From Streptomyces griseoaurantiacus (GTDB lineage: Bacteria > Actinomycetota > Actinomycetes > Streptomycetales > Streptomycetaceae), in assembly GCA_014656015.1 (NCBI GenBank), contig BNBP01000014.1:1-64000 (forward strand): a stretch of 64,000 nt of DNA, in the 5' to 3' direction. The translations under genes were made by a program, and so were the position numbers. Positions 57,447-64,000 of the stretch are shown here, one piece after another. The notes beneath the pieces are model-generated. The model was not told the DNA's origin. It did no database searches and saw only the letters and a program-made list of their open reading frames with translations. Positions within the stretch are counted from its first letter, which is position 1, and every line of letters begins with the position of its first letter.

Positions 57447-58376
57447 TCACCCCCTCCGGGCGACCAGATAACGGAAGACGTTCGGCATCCACACCGTGCC
57501 GTCCTCCCGCACATGCGGATGCAGCGCCTCCGTCAGCTCCTTCTTCACCTGCTCCTCGTCCGTCACCGCGAGGGCGGTGTCGAACACCCCGGTGGACAGC
57601 AGCCCCCGCACCGCGCTCCCCGTGTCCGCGTAACCGAACGGGCAGGCCACCCGCCCCGACCCGTCGGGCCGCAGGCCCGCCCGCTGCGCCGCCTCCTCCA
57701 GCTCGTCCCGGGAGGCCGGACGCTGGCCGCCCTCGTGACGCGGGGGAGTGGCCTGAGGGCAGGCGTCGGCGCCGCGCACCGGGTCCGCCAGCTTCGCGGC
57801 CACCCGCAGGACCGAGGCCGTCGCGCACCGCTCCTCGGGGCCCCATCCGGCGAGCACCACCGCGCCGCCGCGCTCCGCGAGCGGCACCGCCTCCCCGAGC
57901 GCCCCCGCGAGCCCCTCCGCGCCCCCGTTCGGAGCGGGACCCAGGGAATCGAACGCGGTGACGACGTCATACCCGGGCCGCCCGGACGCCGTGGGCGCCT
58001 CGCCCGGCACCCCGTCCAGCAGCCGCACGCACCCCGGCGCGGGCTCCCGCGCGGGCGCTTCCTCTCGCGCGCCCCGCGCGCCCGCTCCCGGCAGCAGCCG
58101 CTCCCGCGCGAGTGCCAGCAGCTCCCCGTGCCCCGAGTCCACCCCCGTCACCGCCGCACCCCGCGAGGCGGCCAGCAGCAGTGCCAGCCCGGAACCGCAG
58201 CCGAGACCGAGCAGCCGCGTGCCGGGGCCCACGCCCAGGCGCTCGTACACCGCTTCGTAGAGCGGCACCAGCATCCGCTCCTGGATCTCGGCCCAGTCCC
58301 GCGCGCGGGCGCGCGGTGCGGCCCGGTGCGGGGAGGCGGCCTGTGACGGCTGCTGTCGCACGAGCGTAGGTGTCAT
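57447..58376 (-). CDS. SAM-dependent methyltransferase of unknown substrate
   Basis: A 309-residue class I methyltransferase. The SAM loop is LLGLGCGSGLALLLAASRG (about 64-82) with acidic VTGVDSG ending strand 2 and a Pro/Asp FDSLGPAPNG motif IV region. The N-terminal 40 residues are Arg/Pro-rich. No signature of a named subfamily is visible, so natural product or small-molecule methylation is possible. ATG 58376 chosen. Convergent with ffh. Confidence 0.8.
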   Translation of the reverse strand: MTPTLVRQQPSQAASPHRAAPRARARDWAEIQERMLVPLYEAVYERLGVGPGTRLLGLGCGSGLALLLAASRGAAVTGVDSGHGELLALARERLLPGAGARGAREEAPAREPAPGCVRLLDGVPGEAPTASGRPGYDVVTAFDSLGPAPNGGAEGLAGALGEAVPLAERGGAVVLAGWGPEERCATASVLRVAAKLADPVRGADACPQATPPRHEGGQRPASRDELEEAAQRAGLRPDGSGRVACPFGYADTGSAVRGLLSTGVFDTALAVTDEEQVKKELTEALHPHVREDGTVWMPNVFRYLVARRG

Positions 58377-58961
58377 CAAAAGCGCCCCAATCCGCCGAGA
58401 GTTGCCCCTGTGCCCGAATTCCGTGGCCCCCGTGACGTGCGCTCGCTCTCCCCCTCCGTATGCCAGGTAACTCCGCACTCGTCGTGGCGTCCAGTGCTGG
58501 CGGCACACTCTTTGTCACTCCCCGGTTACTCAGGGGGGCGCACGCGCGACGGAACACGCCGTCGGCGCCACGCCCCACCGGGGCTCCGTGCGCCCCCCGT
58601 GCGACCGTGCGGCAGGCGGTGGCCGAGTAATGGCGGACCAGGAGGCGGTGACCGGGAGGCGGGGCCGGACGGGGGCCGGTGCCGCGGAGAGTGGGGCACC
58701 CGGTAGCCTCGGGGCGCCGGGGCCCCGAACCCCGTTGCGCCCCGGTCCGACAGCGAGCCGCCCCGGCGGACCCGGTCCACCGGCTACGCGTCCGTCCGTA
58801 CGGGCGGCTACGCACCGGCTTGGTACGAGCTGTGAGGCTTCTCCGCACATCGACGCACCCGCCCTCGTCGCGACGCATCAACCGCAACTGACGGGTACGT
58901 GCAAATTATTTGGGATGCCCCGGAATAGGAACACGGGAGTACTCCGGCTCGTTGTCATTAC
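58377..58961. other. Long G+C-rich region between methyltransferase and SprT-like genes
   Basis: About 585 bases between divergent genes. A few open frames cross it but none has a ribosome site or plausible protein. The last 80 bases are distinctly A+T-richer (AATTATTTGGG) and contain the palindrome GGAGTACTCC at 58936-58945, likely part of the promoter of the next gene. Confidence 0.4.
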
Positions 58962-59558
58962 GTGAGCACGACACCAACTGTTCTCGCCGCAGAGCTGGCA
59001 CAGGCGTGGGCCGACATTCAACGGCACCACCCCGAGCTGCCCGACCTTGCCGCACCCGAATCCCTGATCGGAGAGTCCTCGTCCGCATGCGGACACGAAC
59101 TCTCCTTCGAGCGACTGCTGCACGAGGCTGTCCACGGCATCGCCGCCGCCCGCGGCATCCGTGACACCTCACGCGCAGGCCGCTACCACAACCGCCGATT
59201 CCTCGCGATCGCCGAGGAGCTGGGCCTCGACCACCCCGAGGAGCCGCATCCCAGCAGCGGCTTCTCGCTGGTCACGCTCAACCCCGAGGCCAAGCGGAGG
59301 TACCGCCCGACGATCGAGCGACTCCAGCGCGCGCTGAAGGCCCACTCGGCGGCGACAGCCGGCGACACGGCCCGCTCGTTCCGCGGTCCCGCCGCCCGCC
59401 ACGGCTCCTCCGGCGGAGGCGTCCGCGTCAAGGCCGTGTGCGACTGCGGGCGCAACGTCCGCGTCGTCCCCTCGGTCCTGGCACAGGCGCCCATCATGTG
59501 CGGCGGATGCGGAAAGCCGTTCCGCATCCCGGAGGTCGTGGGCGCGGGCGTGGGCTGA
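58962..59558 (+). CDS. SprT-like putative metallopeptidase with zinc ribbon
   Basis: A 198-residue protein. Residues about 50-65 read FERLLHEAVHGIAAARG, containing an HExxH (HEAVH) zinc-peptidase motif; RYHNRRFLAIAEELGLDH follows. The C-terminal part has a C-x-C ... C-x2-C zinc ribbon (VCDCGRNVRV and CGGCGKPFRIPE). The arrangement resembles SprT/Spartan-like proteases that act on DNA-protein cross-links, but the SprT identity is inference. There is no signal peptide. GTG 58962 has no clear ribosome site. It ends with a hairpin. Confidence 0.7.
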   Translation: MSTTPTVLAAELAQAWADIQRHHPELPDLAAPESLIGESSSACGHELSFERLLHEAVHGIAAARGIRDTSRAGRYHNRRFLAIAEELGLDHPEEPHPSSGFSLVTLNPEAKRRYRPTIERLQRALKAHSAATAGDTARSFRGPAARHGSSGGGVRVKAVCDCGRNVRVVPSVLAQAPIMCGGCGKPFRIPEVVGAGVG

Positions 59559-59932
59559 CGCCTTCCGGCATCTCGTGGATGCCGGAAGGCCGGCCCCTCG
59601 CCGACCGCCGTCTGTGACCCGCCCCGGGCACGCACCCCGGGGCCCGGGACCCGTCCGGGGAGGGCAGGTCCCGGCCGCGCCCCGTGCGGGCCGCTCACCG
59701 GCGGCCCGCGCCGGGTGCCGCTGAGCGCTGCCCGGAAACGGGCCGCGACGGGCGGCTTCCCCCGAGGGCGGAGAGGTCCCGCGGCGTGTGGCACAATGGC
59801 TAGCTGTACTCGACAGCCGCACAGGACCCCTCTCTCCTCCGGCTGACGCGTCCATCGGGCACTCGGGTACCGCAACCCCACGCGGCTCTCTCGCCGTGCC
59901 CAAACACGTCAAATTCAGGAGAACCCACTCCC
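59559..59932 (+). other. Promoter/leader region of the rpsP operon
   Basis: After the terminator come about 180 bases of G+C-rich spacer, then GTGTGGCACAATGGCTAGCTGTAC (positions 59786-59809), the likely -10 area of the rpsP operon, and a leader of roughly 120 bases with an AGGAGAA ribosome site before 59933. Confidence 0.45.
59561..59591. terminator. Terminator after the SprT-like gene
   Basis: A perfect 13-bp stem (GCCTTCCGGCATC 59561-59573, complement 59579-59591) around TCGTG, immediately after the stop codon. Confidence 0.8.
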
Positions 59933-60361
59933 GTGGCAGTCAAGATCAAGCTGAAGCGTCTGGGCAAGATCCGTTCGCCTCACTACCGCATCGTCGTTGC
60001 CGACTCCCGTACCCGCCGTGACGGCCGGGCCATCGAGGAGATCGGTCTGTACCACCCGGTGCAGAACCCCTCGCGCATCGAGGTCAACGCCGACCGTGTC
60101 GCGTACTGGCTCTCCGTCGGCGCCCAGCCGACCGAGCCCGTGCTCGCCATCCTGAAGAAGACCGGCGACTGGCAGAAGTTCAAGGGCGAGCCCGCCCCCG
60201 CGCCGCTGCTGCAGCCCGAGGAGAAGAGCGCCCGCCCGGTGTTCGAGTCCCTCGGCGGTGACGACGAGGGCAAGGGTGAGGCGATCACCCCGAAGAAGAA
60301 GGCCGAGAAGAAGGACGAGGCCGCCGCCGAGTCCTCTTCGACCGAGTCGACCGAGGCCTGA
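59933..60361 (+). CDS. rpsP: Ribosomal protein S16
   Basis: A 142-residue small-subunit protein: [22 protein letters not shown] start and the [13 protein letters not shown] block. The C-terminal extension (about 85-142, Lys/Glu/Ala-rich) is longer than in E. coli but usual in actinobacteria. GTG 59933 after AGGAGAA. First gene of rpsP-KH-rimM-trmD-rplS. Confidence 0.97.
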   Translation: MAVKIKLKRLGKIRSPHYRIVVADSRTRRDGRAIEEIGLYHPVQNPSRIEVNADRVAYWLSVGAQPTEPVLAILKKTGDWQKFKGEPAPAPLLQPEEKSARPVFESLGGDDEGKGEAITPKKKAEKKDEAAAESSSTESTEA

Positions 60362-60366
60362 GCACC

Positions 60367-60606
60367 ATGCTCGAAGAGGCGCTCGAGCACCTCGTGAAGG
60401 GCATCGTCGACAACCCTGACGATGTGCAGGTGGCCTCGCGCAACCTGCGCCGCGGTCGTGTGCTCGAGGTCCGGGTCCACCCCGACGACCTCGGCAAGGT
60501 GATCGGCCGCAACGGCCGCACCGCGCGCGCACTGCGCACCGTCGTGGGTGCCATCGGCGGCCGCGGTGTCCGCGTCGACCTCGTCGACGTGGACCACGTC
60601 CGCTGA
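60367..60606 (+). CDS. khpA: KH-domain RNA-binding protein (KhpA)
   Basis: A 79-residue single KH domain: [20 protein letters not shown] followed by [24 protein letters not shown] with the GxxG loop GRNG. KhpA proteins help ribosome maturation and small-RNA function, often as dimers with KhpB. It begins 5 bases after rpsP, its usual neighbour. Confidence 0.94.
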   Translation: MLEEALEHLVKGIVDNPDDVQVASRNLRRGRVLEVRVHPDDLGKVIGRNGRTARALRTVVGAIGGRGVRVDLVDVDHVR

Positions 60607-60748
60607 CGCGTCATCGCAACCGGCTCGGGCCGGGGAGGGCCACTGGCCCTTCCCGGCCCGCAGTCGTTTCCCCGCGCCCGGGACACCTCGCAGGTCCCCG
60701 CCGCGCCTCCCCGACGTTTCCGACGTTCCCGACAGGAGATCTTCCACA

Positions 60749-61363
60749 GTGCAGCTGGTAGTCGCACGGATCGGCCGCGCCCACGGCATCAAGGGCGAGG
60801 TCACCGTCGAGGTCCGTACCGACGAGCCGGAACTCCGACTCGCCCCCGGCGCCGTACTCGCCACCGACCCGGCCTCCGCCGGCCCGCTCACCATCGAGAC
60901 CGGCCGGGTGCACAGCGGCCGGCTGCTCCTGCGCTTCGAGGGTGTGCGCGACCGCACCGCCGCCGAGGCCCTGCGCAACACCGTTCTCATCGCCGACGTC
61001 GACCCCGAGGAAATGCCCGAGGGCGAGGACGAGTACTACGACCACCAGCTCATGGACCTCGACGTGGTCACCGTCGACGGCACGGAGGTCGGCCGGATCA
61101 CCGAGGTCTCCCACCTGCCCTCGCAGGACCTGTTCGTGGTGGAACGCCCGGACGGCACCGAGGTGATGATCCCCTTCGTCGAGGAGATCGTCACCGAGAT
61201 CGACCTGGCCGAGCAGAAGGCGGTCATCGACCCGCCCCCCGGCCTGATCGACGACCGCGCCGAGATCGCCTCCGCCCGCGAGGACGCCGCCGAGGACCGT
61301 CCCGCCCCGGCCCCCGGCCAGGACGAGGACGTCGCCGGCGAGGACCCGGGAGCACGGGCGTGA
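60749..61363 (+). CDS. rimM: Ribosome maturation factor RimM
   Basis: A 204-residue 30S maturation factor binding S19. N-terminal [24 protein letters not shown], the PRC-barrel region [15 protein letters not shown] and [27 protein letters not shown] (in part) are typical. The C-terminus past about 175 is acidic and low-complexity. GTG 60749 after CAGGAGAT. Its stop overlaps the trmD start. Confidence 0.95.
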   Translation: MQLVVARIGRAHGIKGEVTVEVRTDEPELRLAPGAVLATDPASAGPLTIETGRVHSGRLLLRFEGVRDRTAAEALRNTVLIADVDPEEMPEGEDEYYDHQLMDLDVVTVDGTEVGRITEVSHLPSQDLFVVERPDGTEVMIPFVEEIVTEIDLAEQKAVIDPPPGLIDDRAEIASAREDAAEDRPAPAPGQDEDVAGEDPGARA

Positions 61364-62196
61364 TGCGGCTCGACGTCGTCACGATCTTCCCCGAGTACCT
61401 CGACCCCCTGAACGTCTCCCTCGTCGGCAAGGCCCGCGCGCACGGCCGGCTCGACGTGCACGTCCACGACCTGCGGGCCTGGACCCACGACCGGCACAAC
61501 ACCGTCGACGACACCCCCTACGGCGGCGGCCCCGGCATGGTCATGAAGACCGAACCCTGGGGCGAGGCCCTGGACACCGTCCTCGCCGACGGCTACGAGG
61601 ACGGCGCTCACGGGCCCGTCCTCGTCGTCCCCACCCCCAGCGGCCGGCCCTTCACCCAGGAACTCGCCGCCGAACTGTCCACGCACCCCTGGCTGCTCTT
61701 CACACCCGCCCGCTACGAGGGCATCGACCGCCGGGTCACCGAGGAGTACGCGCGGCGCCTGCCCGTGTACGAGGTGTCGATCGGCGACTACGTCCTGGCC
61801 GGCGGCGAGGCGGCCGTCCTGGTGATCACCGAGGCCGTGGCCCGGCTGCTGCCCGGCGTCCTCGGCAACGCCGAGTCCCACCGCGACGACTCCTTCGCCC
61901 CCGGCGCCATGGCGAACCTCCTCGAAGGCCCCGTCTACACCAAGCCGCCCCGGTGGCGCGGCCACGGCATCCCCGAGGTGCTGCTCAGCGGCCACCACGG
62001 GAAGATCGCCCGCTGGCGCCGCGACGAGGCCCTCAGGCGCACCACCGCCCACCGCCCCGACCTCATCGAACGCTGCGCGCCCGCCGCCTTCGACAAGAAG
62101 GACCGCGAGATGCTCTCGATCCTCGGCTGGGCCCCCGACCCCGAGGGCGAGCCCCACGGCCGATTTTGGCGCAGGCCGCACGACGTGGAAGAATAG
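61363..62196 (+). CDS. trmD: tRNA (guanine37-N1)-methyltransferase
   Basis: A 277-residue SPOUT enzyme methylating G37 in t[16 protein letters not shown] start, [39 protein letters not shown] of the trefoil knot are all present. ATG 61363 overlaps the rimM stop by one base; a GTG at 61360 just before is an alternative. The C-terminal domain is complete. Confidence 0.96.
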   Translation: MRLDVVTIFPEYLDPLNVSLVGKARAHGRLDVHVHDLRAWTHDRHNTVDDTPYGGGPGMVMKTEPWGEALDTVLADGYEDGAHGPVLVVPTPSGRPFTQELAAELSTHPWLLFTPARYEGIDRRVTEEYARRLPVYEVSIGDYVLAGGEAAVLVITEAVARLLPGVLGNAESHRDDSFAPGAMANLLEGPVYTKPPRWRGHGIPEVLLSGHHGKIARWRRDEALRRTTAHRPDLIERCAPAAFDKKDREMLSILGWAPDPEGEPHGRFWRRPHDVEE

Positions 62197-62333
62197 GCCG
62201 CTGTTGTCCGGAGCCCGGCGCGCGCCCCTGCCACAGGGGGAGACGACGCCCGCCCCGGCCCCGGTGGCAACCATCCTTCGTAGCACTCGTTCCCGTTGAT
62301 GACCTGTGGCATCAGCGAAGAAAGCAGACTGAC

Positions 62334-62684
62334 ATGTCCCACCTGCTCGACACCGTCGACGCCGCGTCGCTGCGCAGCGACGTCCCGAACTTCCGCCCGG
62401 GCGACACCGTCAACGTCCACGTGCGCGTCATCGAGGGCAACCGCTCCCGTGTGCAGCAGTTCAAGGGCGTCGTCATCCGCCGCCAGGGCTCCGGCGTCCG
62501 CGAGACCTTCACGGTCCGCAAGGTCTCCTTCTCCGTCGGCGTCGAGCGCACGTTCCCGGTGCACACCCCGATCGTCGAGAAGATCGAACTCGTCACCCGC
62601 GGTGACGTGCGCCGCGCGAAGCTGTACTACCTCCGTGAGCTGCGCGGCAAGGCCGCGAAGATCAAGGAGAAGCGCGACAACTGA
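62334..62684 (+). CDS. rplS: Ribosomal protein L19
   Basis: A 116-residue large-subunit protein beginning [20 protein letters not shown] and containing the L19 signature [19 protein letters not shown]. The start ATG 62334 is 137 bases after trmD. Last of the ribosomal group, before the signal peptidases. Confidence 0.97.
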   Translation: MSHLLDTVDAASLRSDVPNFRPGDTVNVHVRVIEGNRSRVQQFKGVVIRRQGSGVRETFTVRKVSFSVGVERTFPVHTPIVEKIELVTRGDVRRAKLYYLRELRGKAAKIKEKRDN

Positions 62685-62768
62685 GCGCGCTGCCCAGTGC
62701 GCCTCCGGGTGCGCCGAAGGGCGCGCTGACGGGGTCCACATCGCGGGCCGGATAGCATCTGACCCGCG

Positions 62769-63485
62769 ATGGACACCGAAACGCATGCCGAGGAACGCGA
62801 CCGTTCCTCCCGCCTCACCGACTCCGAGCACTCCTCGGACACGGAGGGGCCGGAGGAGCGGTCGCGTTTCTCGTGGATCACCCGGGCCGCCCGGTGGCTC
62901 CCCGGCGGACGCCTCACCCTGGGCGCGCTGTTCTGCCTGACCGCACTGCTCCTCTTCAGCACCTTTGTCGCCCAGCCGTTCGAAATTCCCAGCGGTTCCA
63001 TGGAGAACGGATTGAGGATCGGGGACCGCGTTCTCGTAAATAAGTTGGCGTACCGTTTCGGGGCGTCGCCGCGGCGCGGCGACGTCGTCGTGTTCGACGG
63101 TGCGGGGAACTTCGGAGACGGGGACTTCGTCAAACGCGTAGCCGCGGTGGCCGGCGACCACGTGGTCTGCTGCGGTGAGGAGGGGAGGCTCGAGGTGAAC
63201 GGCCGGCCGGTCGACGAGTCGTCGTTTCTGCATCCAGGCGATGCTCCGTCCGACGTCCCCTTCGACGTCGTCGTGCCCCCGGACAGGCTCTTCGTCCTCG
63301 GGGACCACCGGGCGGACTCCAGCGACTCCCGCAACCGCCTGGGCGCGCCGGGCGGCGGCATGGTGCCGGTCGGCGACGTGATCGGGCGGGCCGACTGGGT
63401 CGTGTGGCCCACGCGTCACTGGACCCACCTGGAACGGCCCTCCGCCTACGCGCGCGTGCCCGCCGCGGACGGTGCCCATGGGTAA
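62769..63485 (+). CDS. sipW: Type I signal peptidase (SipW-like)
   Basis: A 238-residue membrane peptidase removing signal peptides. After an acidic cytoplasmic start there is one membrane helix (about 50-68, LGALFCLTALLLFSTFVA), then PSGSM with catalytic Ser77, DRVLVNKLAY, DFVKRVAAVAGD with catalytic Lys122, and LGDHRADSSDSR. There is no second membrane helix at the C-terminus. Symbol from remembered sipWXYZ order in Streptomyces. Its stop overlaps the next sip gene by 8 bases. Confidence 0.92.
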   Translation: MDTETHAEERDRSSRLTDSEHSSDTEGPEERSRFSWITRAARWLPGGRLTLGALFCLTALLLFSTFVAQPFEIPSGSMENGLRIGDRVLVNKLAYRFGASPRRGDVVVFDGAGNFGDGDFVKRVAAVAGDHVVCCGEEGRLEVNGRPVDESSFLHPGDAPSDVPFDVVVPPDRLFVLGDHRADSSDSRNRLGAPGGGMVPVGDVIGRADWVVWPTRHWTHLERPSAYARVPAADGAHG

Positions 63486-64000
63486 CCGGGGCCGACCACG
63501 CGGAACGGGCCCCAGCGGTTCCGCCGCCGACAACCTGCTGCCCACCGGCTCCCGCCGGGCCGGCGCGGCCCCGTCGGGCGGACCGACGGGGCGCACCCGG
63601 GCCGAGCGGCGCAAGCTGCAGCGCAAGGTCAAGCGCAAGCGCCGGCGCAGCGCCGTCCGGGAGATACCGCTCCTCGTCGGCGTCGCCGTCCTGATCGCAC
63701 TGGTCCTCAAGACTTTCCTCGTACAGGCGTTCGTCATCCCCTCGGGGTCCATGGAGAACACCATCCAGATCGGGGACCGGGTCGTCGTCGACAAGCTCAC
63801 CCCCTGGTTCGGCTCCGAACCGGAGCGCGGTGACGTGGTCGTCTTCCGCGACCCCGGGAACTGGCTCGCGGGCGAGAAGACCACCAAGAAGGACGACCCC
63901 ATCGTCGTCAAGCAGGTCAAGCAGGGGCTCGTCGCCATCGGTCTGCTGCCCTCCGAGAACGACCGGGACCTGATCAAGCGGGTCGTCGCGGTCGGCGGCG
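63478..64000 (+). CDS. sipX: Second type I signal peptidase, cut by the window edge
   Basis: The start of a second signal peptidase: Gly/Arg-rich basic cytoplasmic segment (RTRAERRKLQRKVKRKRRRS), a membrane helix near 60-80 (IPLLVGVAVLIALVLKTFL), FVIPSGSMENTIQIGDRVVVDKL with the catalytic Ser, then the LIKRVVAVGG block with the catalytic Lys at the edge. It overlaps sipW by 8 bases, so the genes are co-translated. The rest lies beyond the window. Confidence 0.9.
   Translation, partial: MGNRGRPRGTGPSGSAADNLLPTGSRRAGAAPSGGPTGRTRAERRKLQRKVKRKRRRSAVREIPLLVGVAVLIALVLKTFLVQAFVIPSGSMENTIQIGDRVVVDKLTPWFGSEPERGDVVVFRDPGNWLAGEKTTKKDDPIVVKQVKQGLVAIGLLPSENDRDLIKRVVAVGG

Noticed and set aside
58514..58529. 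GTCAC-N6-GTTAC resembling a GlnR or BldD half-site
   Set aside because: It is a single short match in a long intergenic region with no nitrogen-related or developmental gene adjacent; chance cannot be excluded.
58588..58965. A 125-residue plus-strand frame upstream of the SprT-like gene
   Set aside because: No ribosome site, Pro/Gly/Arg-rich composition and no recognisable fold; it runs into the promoter region of the next gene.

Overview
The window is chromosomal DNA of a Streptomyces-type actinomycete. Evidence is the very high G+C with strong third-position bias, frequent GTG starts, and a gene order that matches, from memory, the S. coelicolor core region around SCO5544 to SCO5597 (conservon kinase, gltX, leuCD, hupS, gpsA-ddlA, thiLD, recG, rnc-mutM, smc, ftsY, nsdA, amtB-glnK-glnD, ffh, rpsP-rimM-trmD-rplS, signal peptidases). 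Both ends are cut inside genes: a CvnA-type sensor kinase on the left and a second type I signal peptidase on the right.

Layout. 1-3.2 kb: conservon-type kinase and a doubtful small ORF. 3.3-5.7 kb: fumarylacetoacetase-family gene overlapping gltX; gltX carries an in-frame repeat in its 5' end. 5.8-11 kb: accessory stretch with a flavin monooxygenase/TetR pair, a DUF4241 gene, five tRNA genes (Gln, Glu, Glu, Gln, Glu) and a MerR/DUF4188 pair. 11-14 kb: ndgR divergent from leuCD. 14.4-24.9 kb: hupS, F420 and phospholipid biosynthesis (cofC, plsC, gpsA), ddlA, thiLD, rpmB and a DAK2-domain gene. 24.9-27.8 kb: recG, interrupted in its Walker A motif by a class 3 (WCT-type) mini-intein. 28-33 kb: a two-gene HSP90-family/TPR operon placed between recG and rsmD. 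33-41 kb: rsmD-coaD, a coiled-coil protein, yceD-rpmF-rnc-mutM, small regulators, a CAP-domain protein and acylphosphatase. 41-52.9 kb: smc, a GlcP-like sugar permease, ftsY, an apparently inactive prim-pol-like protein, nsdA, amtB-glnK. 53-57.3 kb: glnD and ffh, with a two-repeat CRISPR-like relic between them. 57.4-64 kb: a methyltransferase, a SprT-like protein, then the ribosomal-protein/tRNA-modification operon running into clustered signal peptidases.

Themes: co-translational secretion is served by ftsY, ffh and sip genes; nitrogen sensing by amtB-glnK-glnD with a GlnR-like site upstream; glutamate/glutamine decoding by gltX plus tRNA-Glu and tRNA-Gln genes; branched-chain amino acid control by ndgR-leuCD. 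The most noteworthy items are the RecG intein with a decayed homing endonuclease, the HSP90-TPR pair, the repeat translated inside gltX, the CRISPR relic and the prim-pol protein without its usual acidic catalytic signature.
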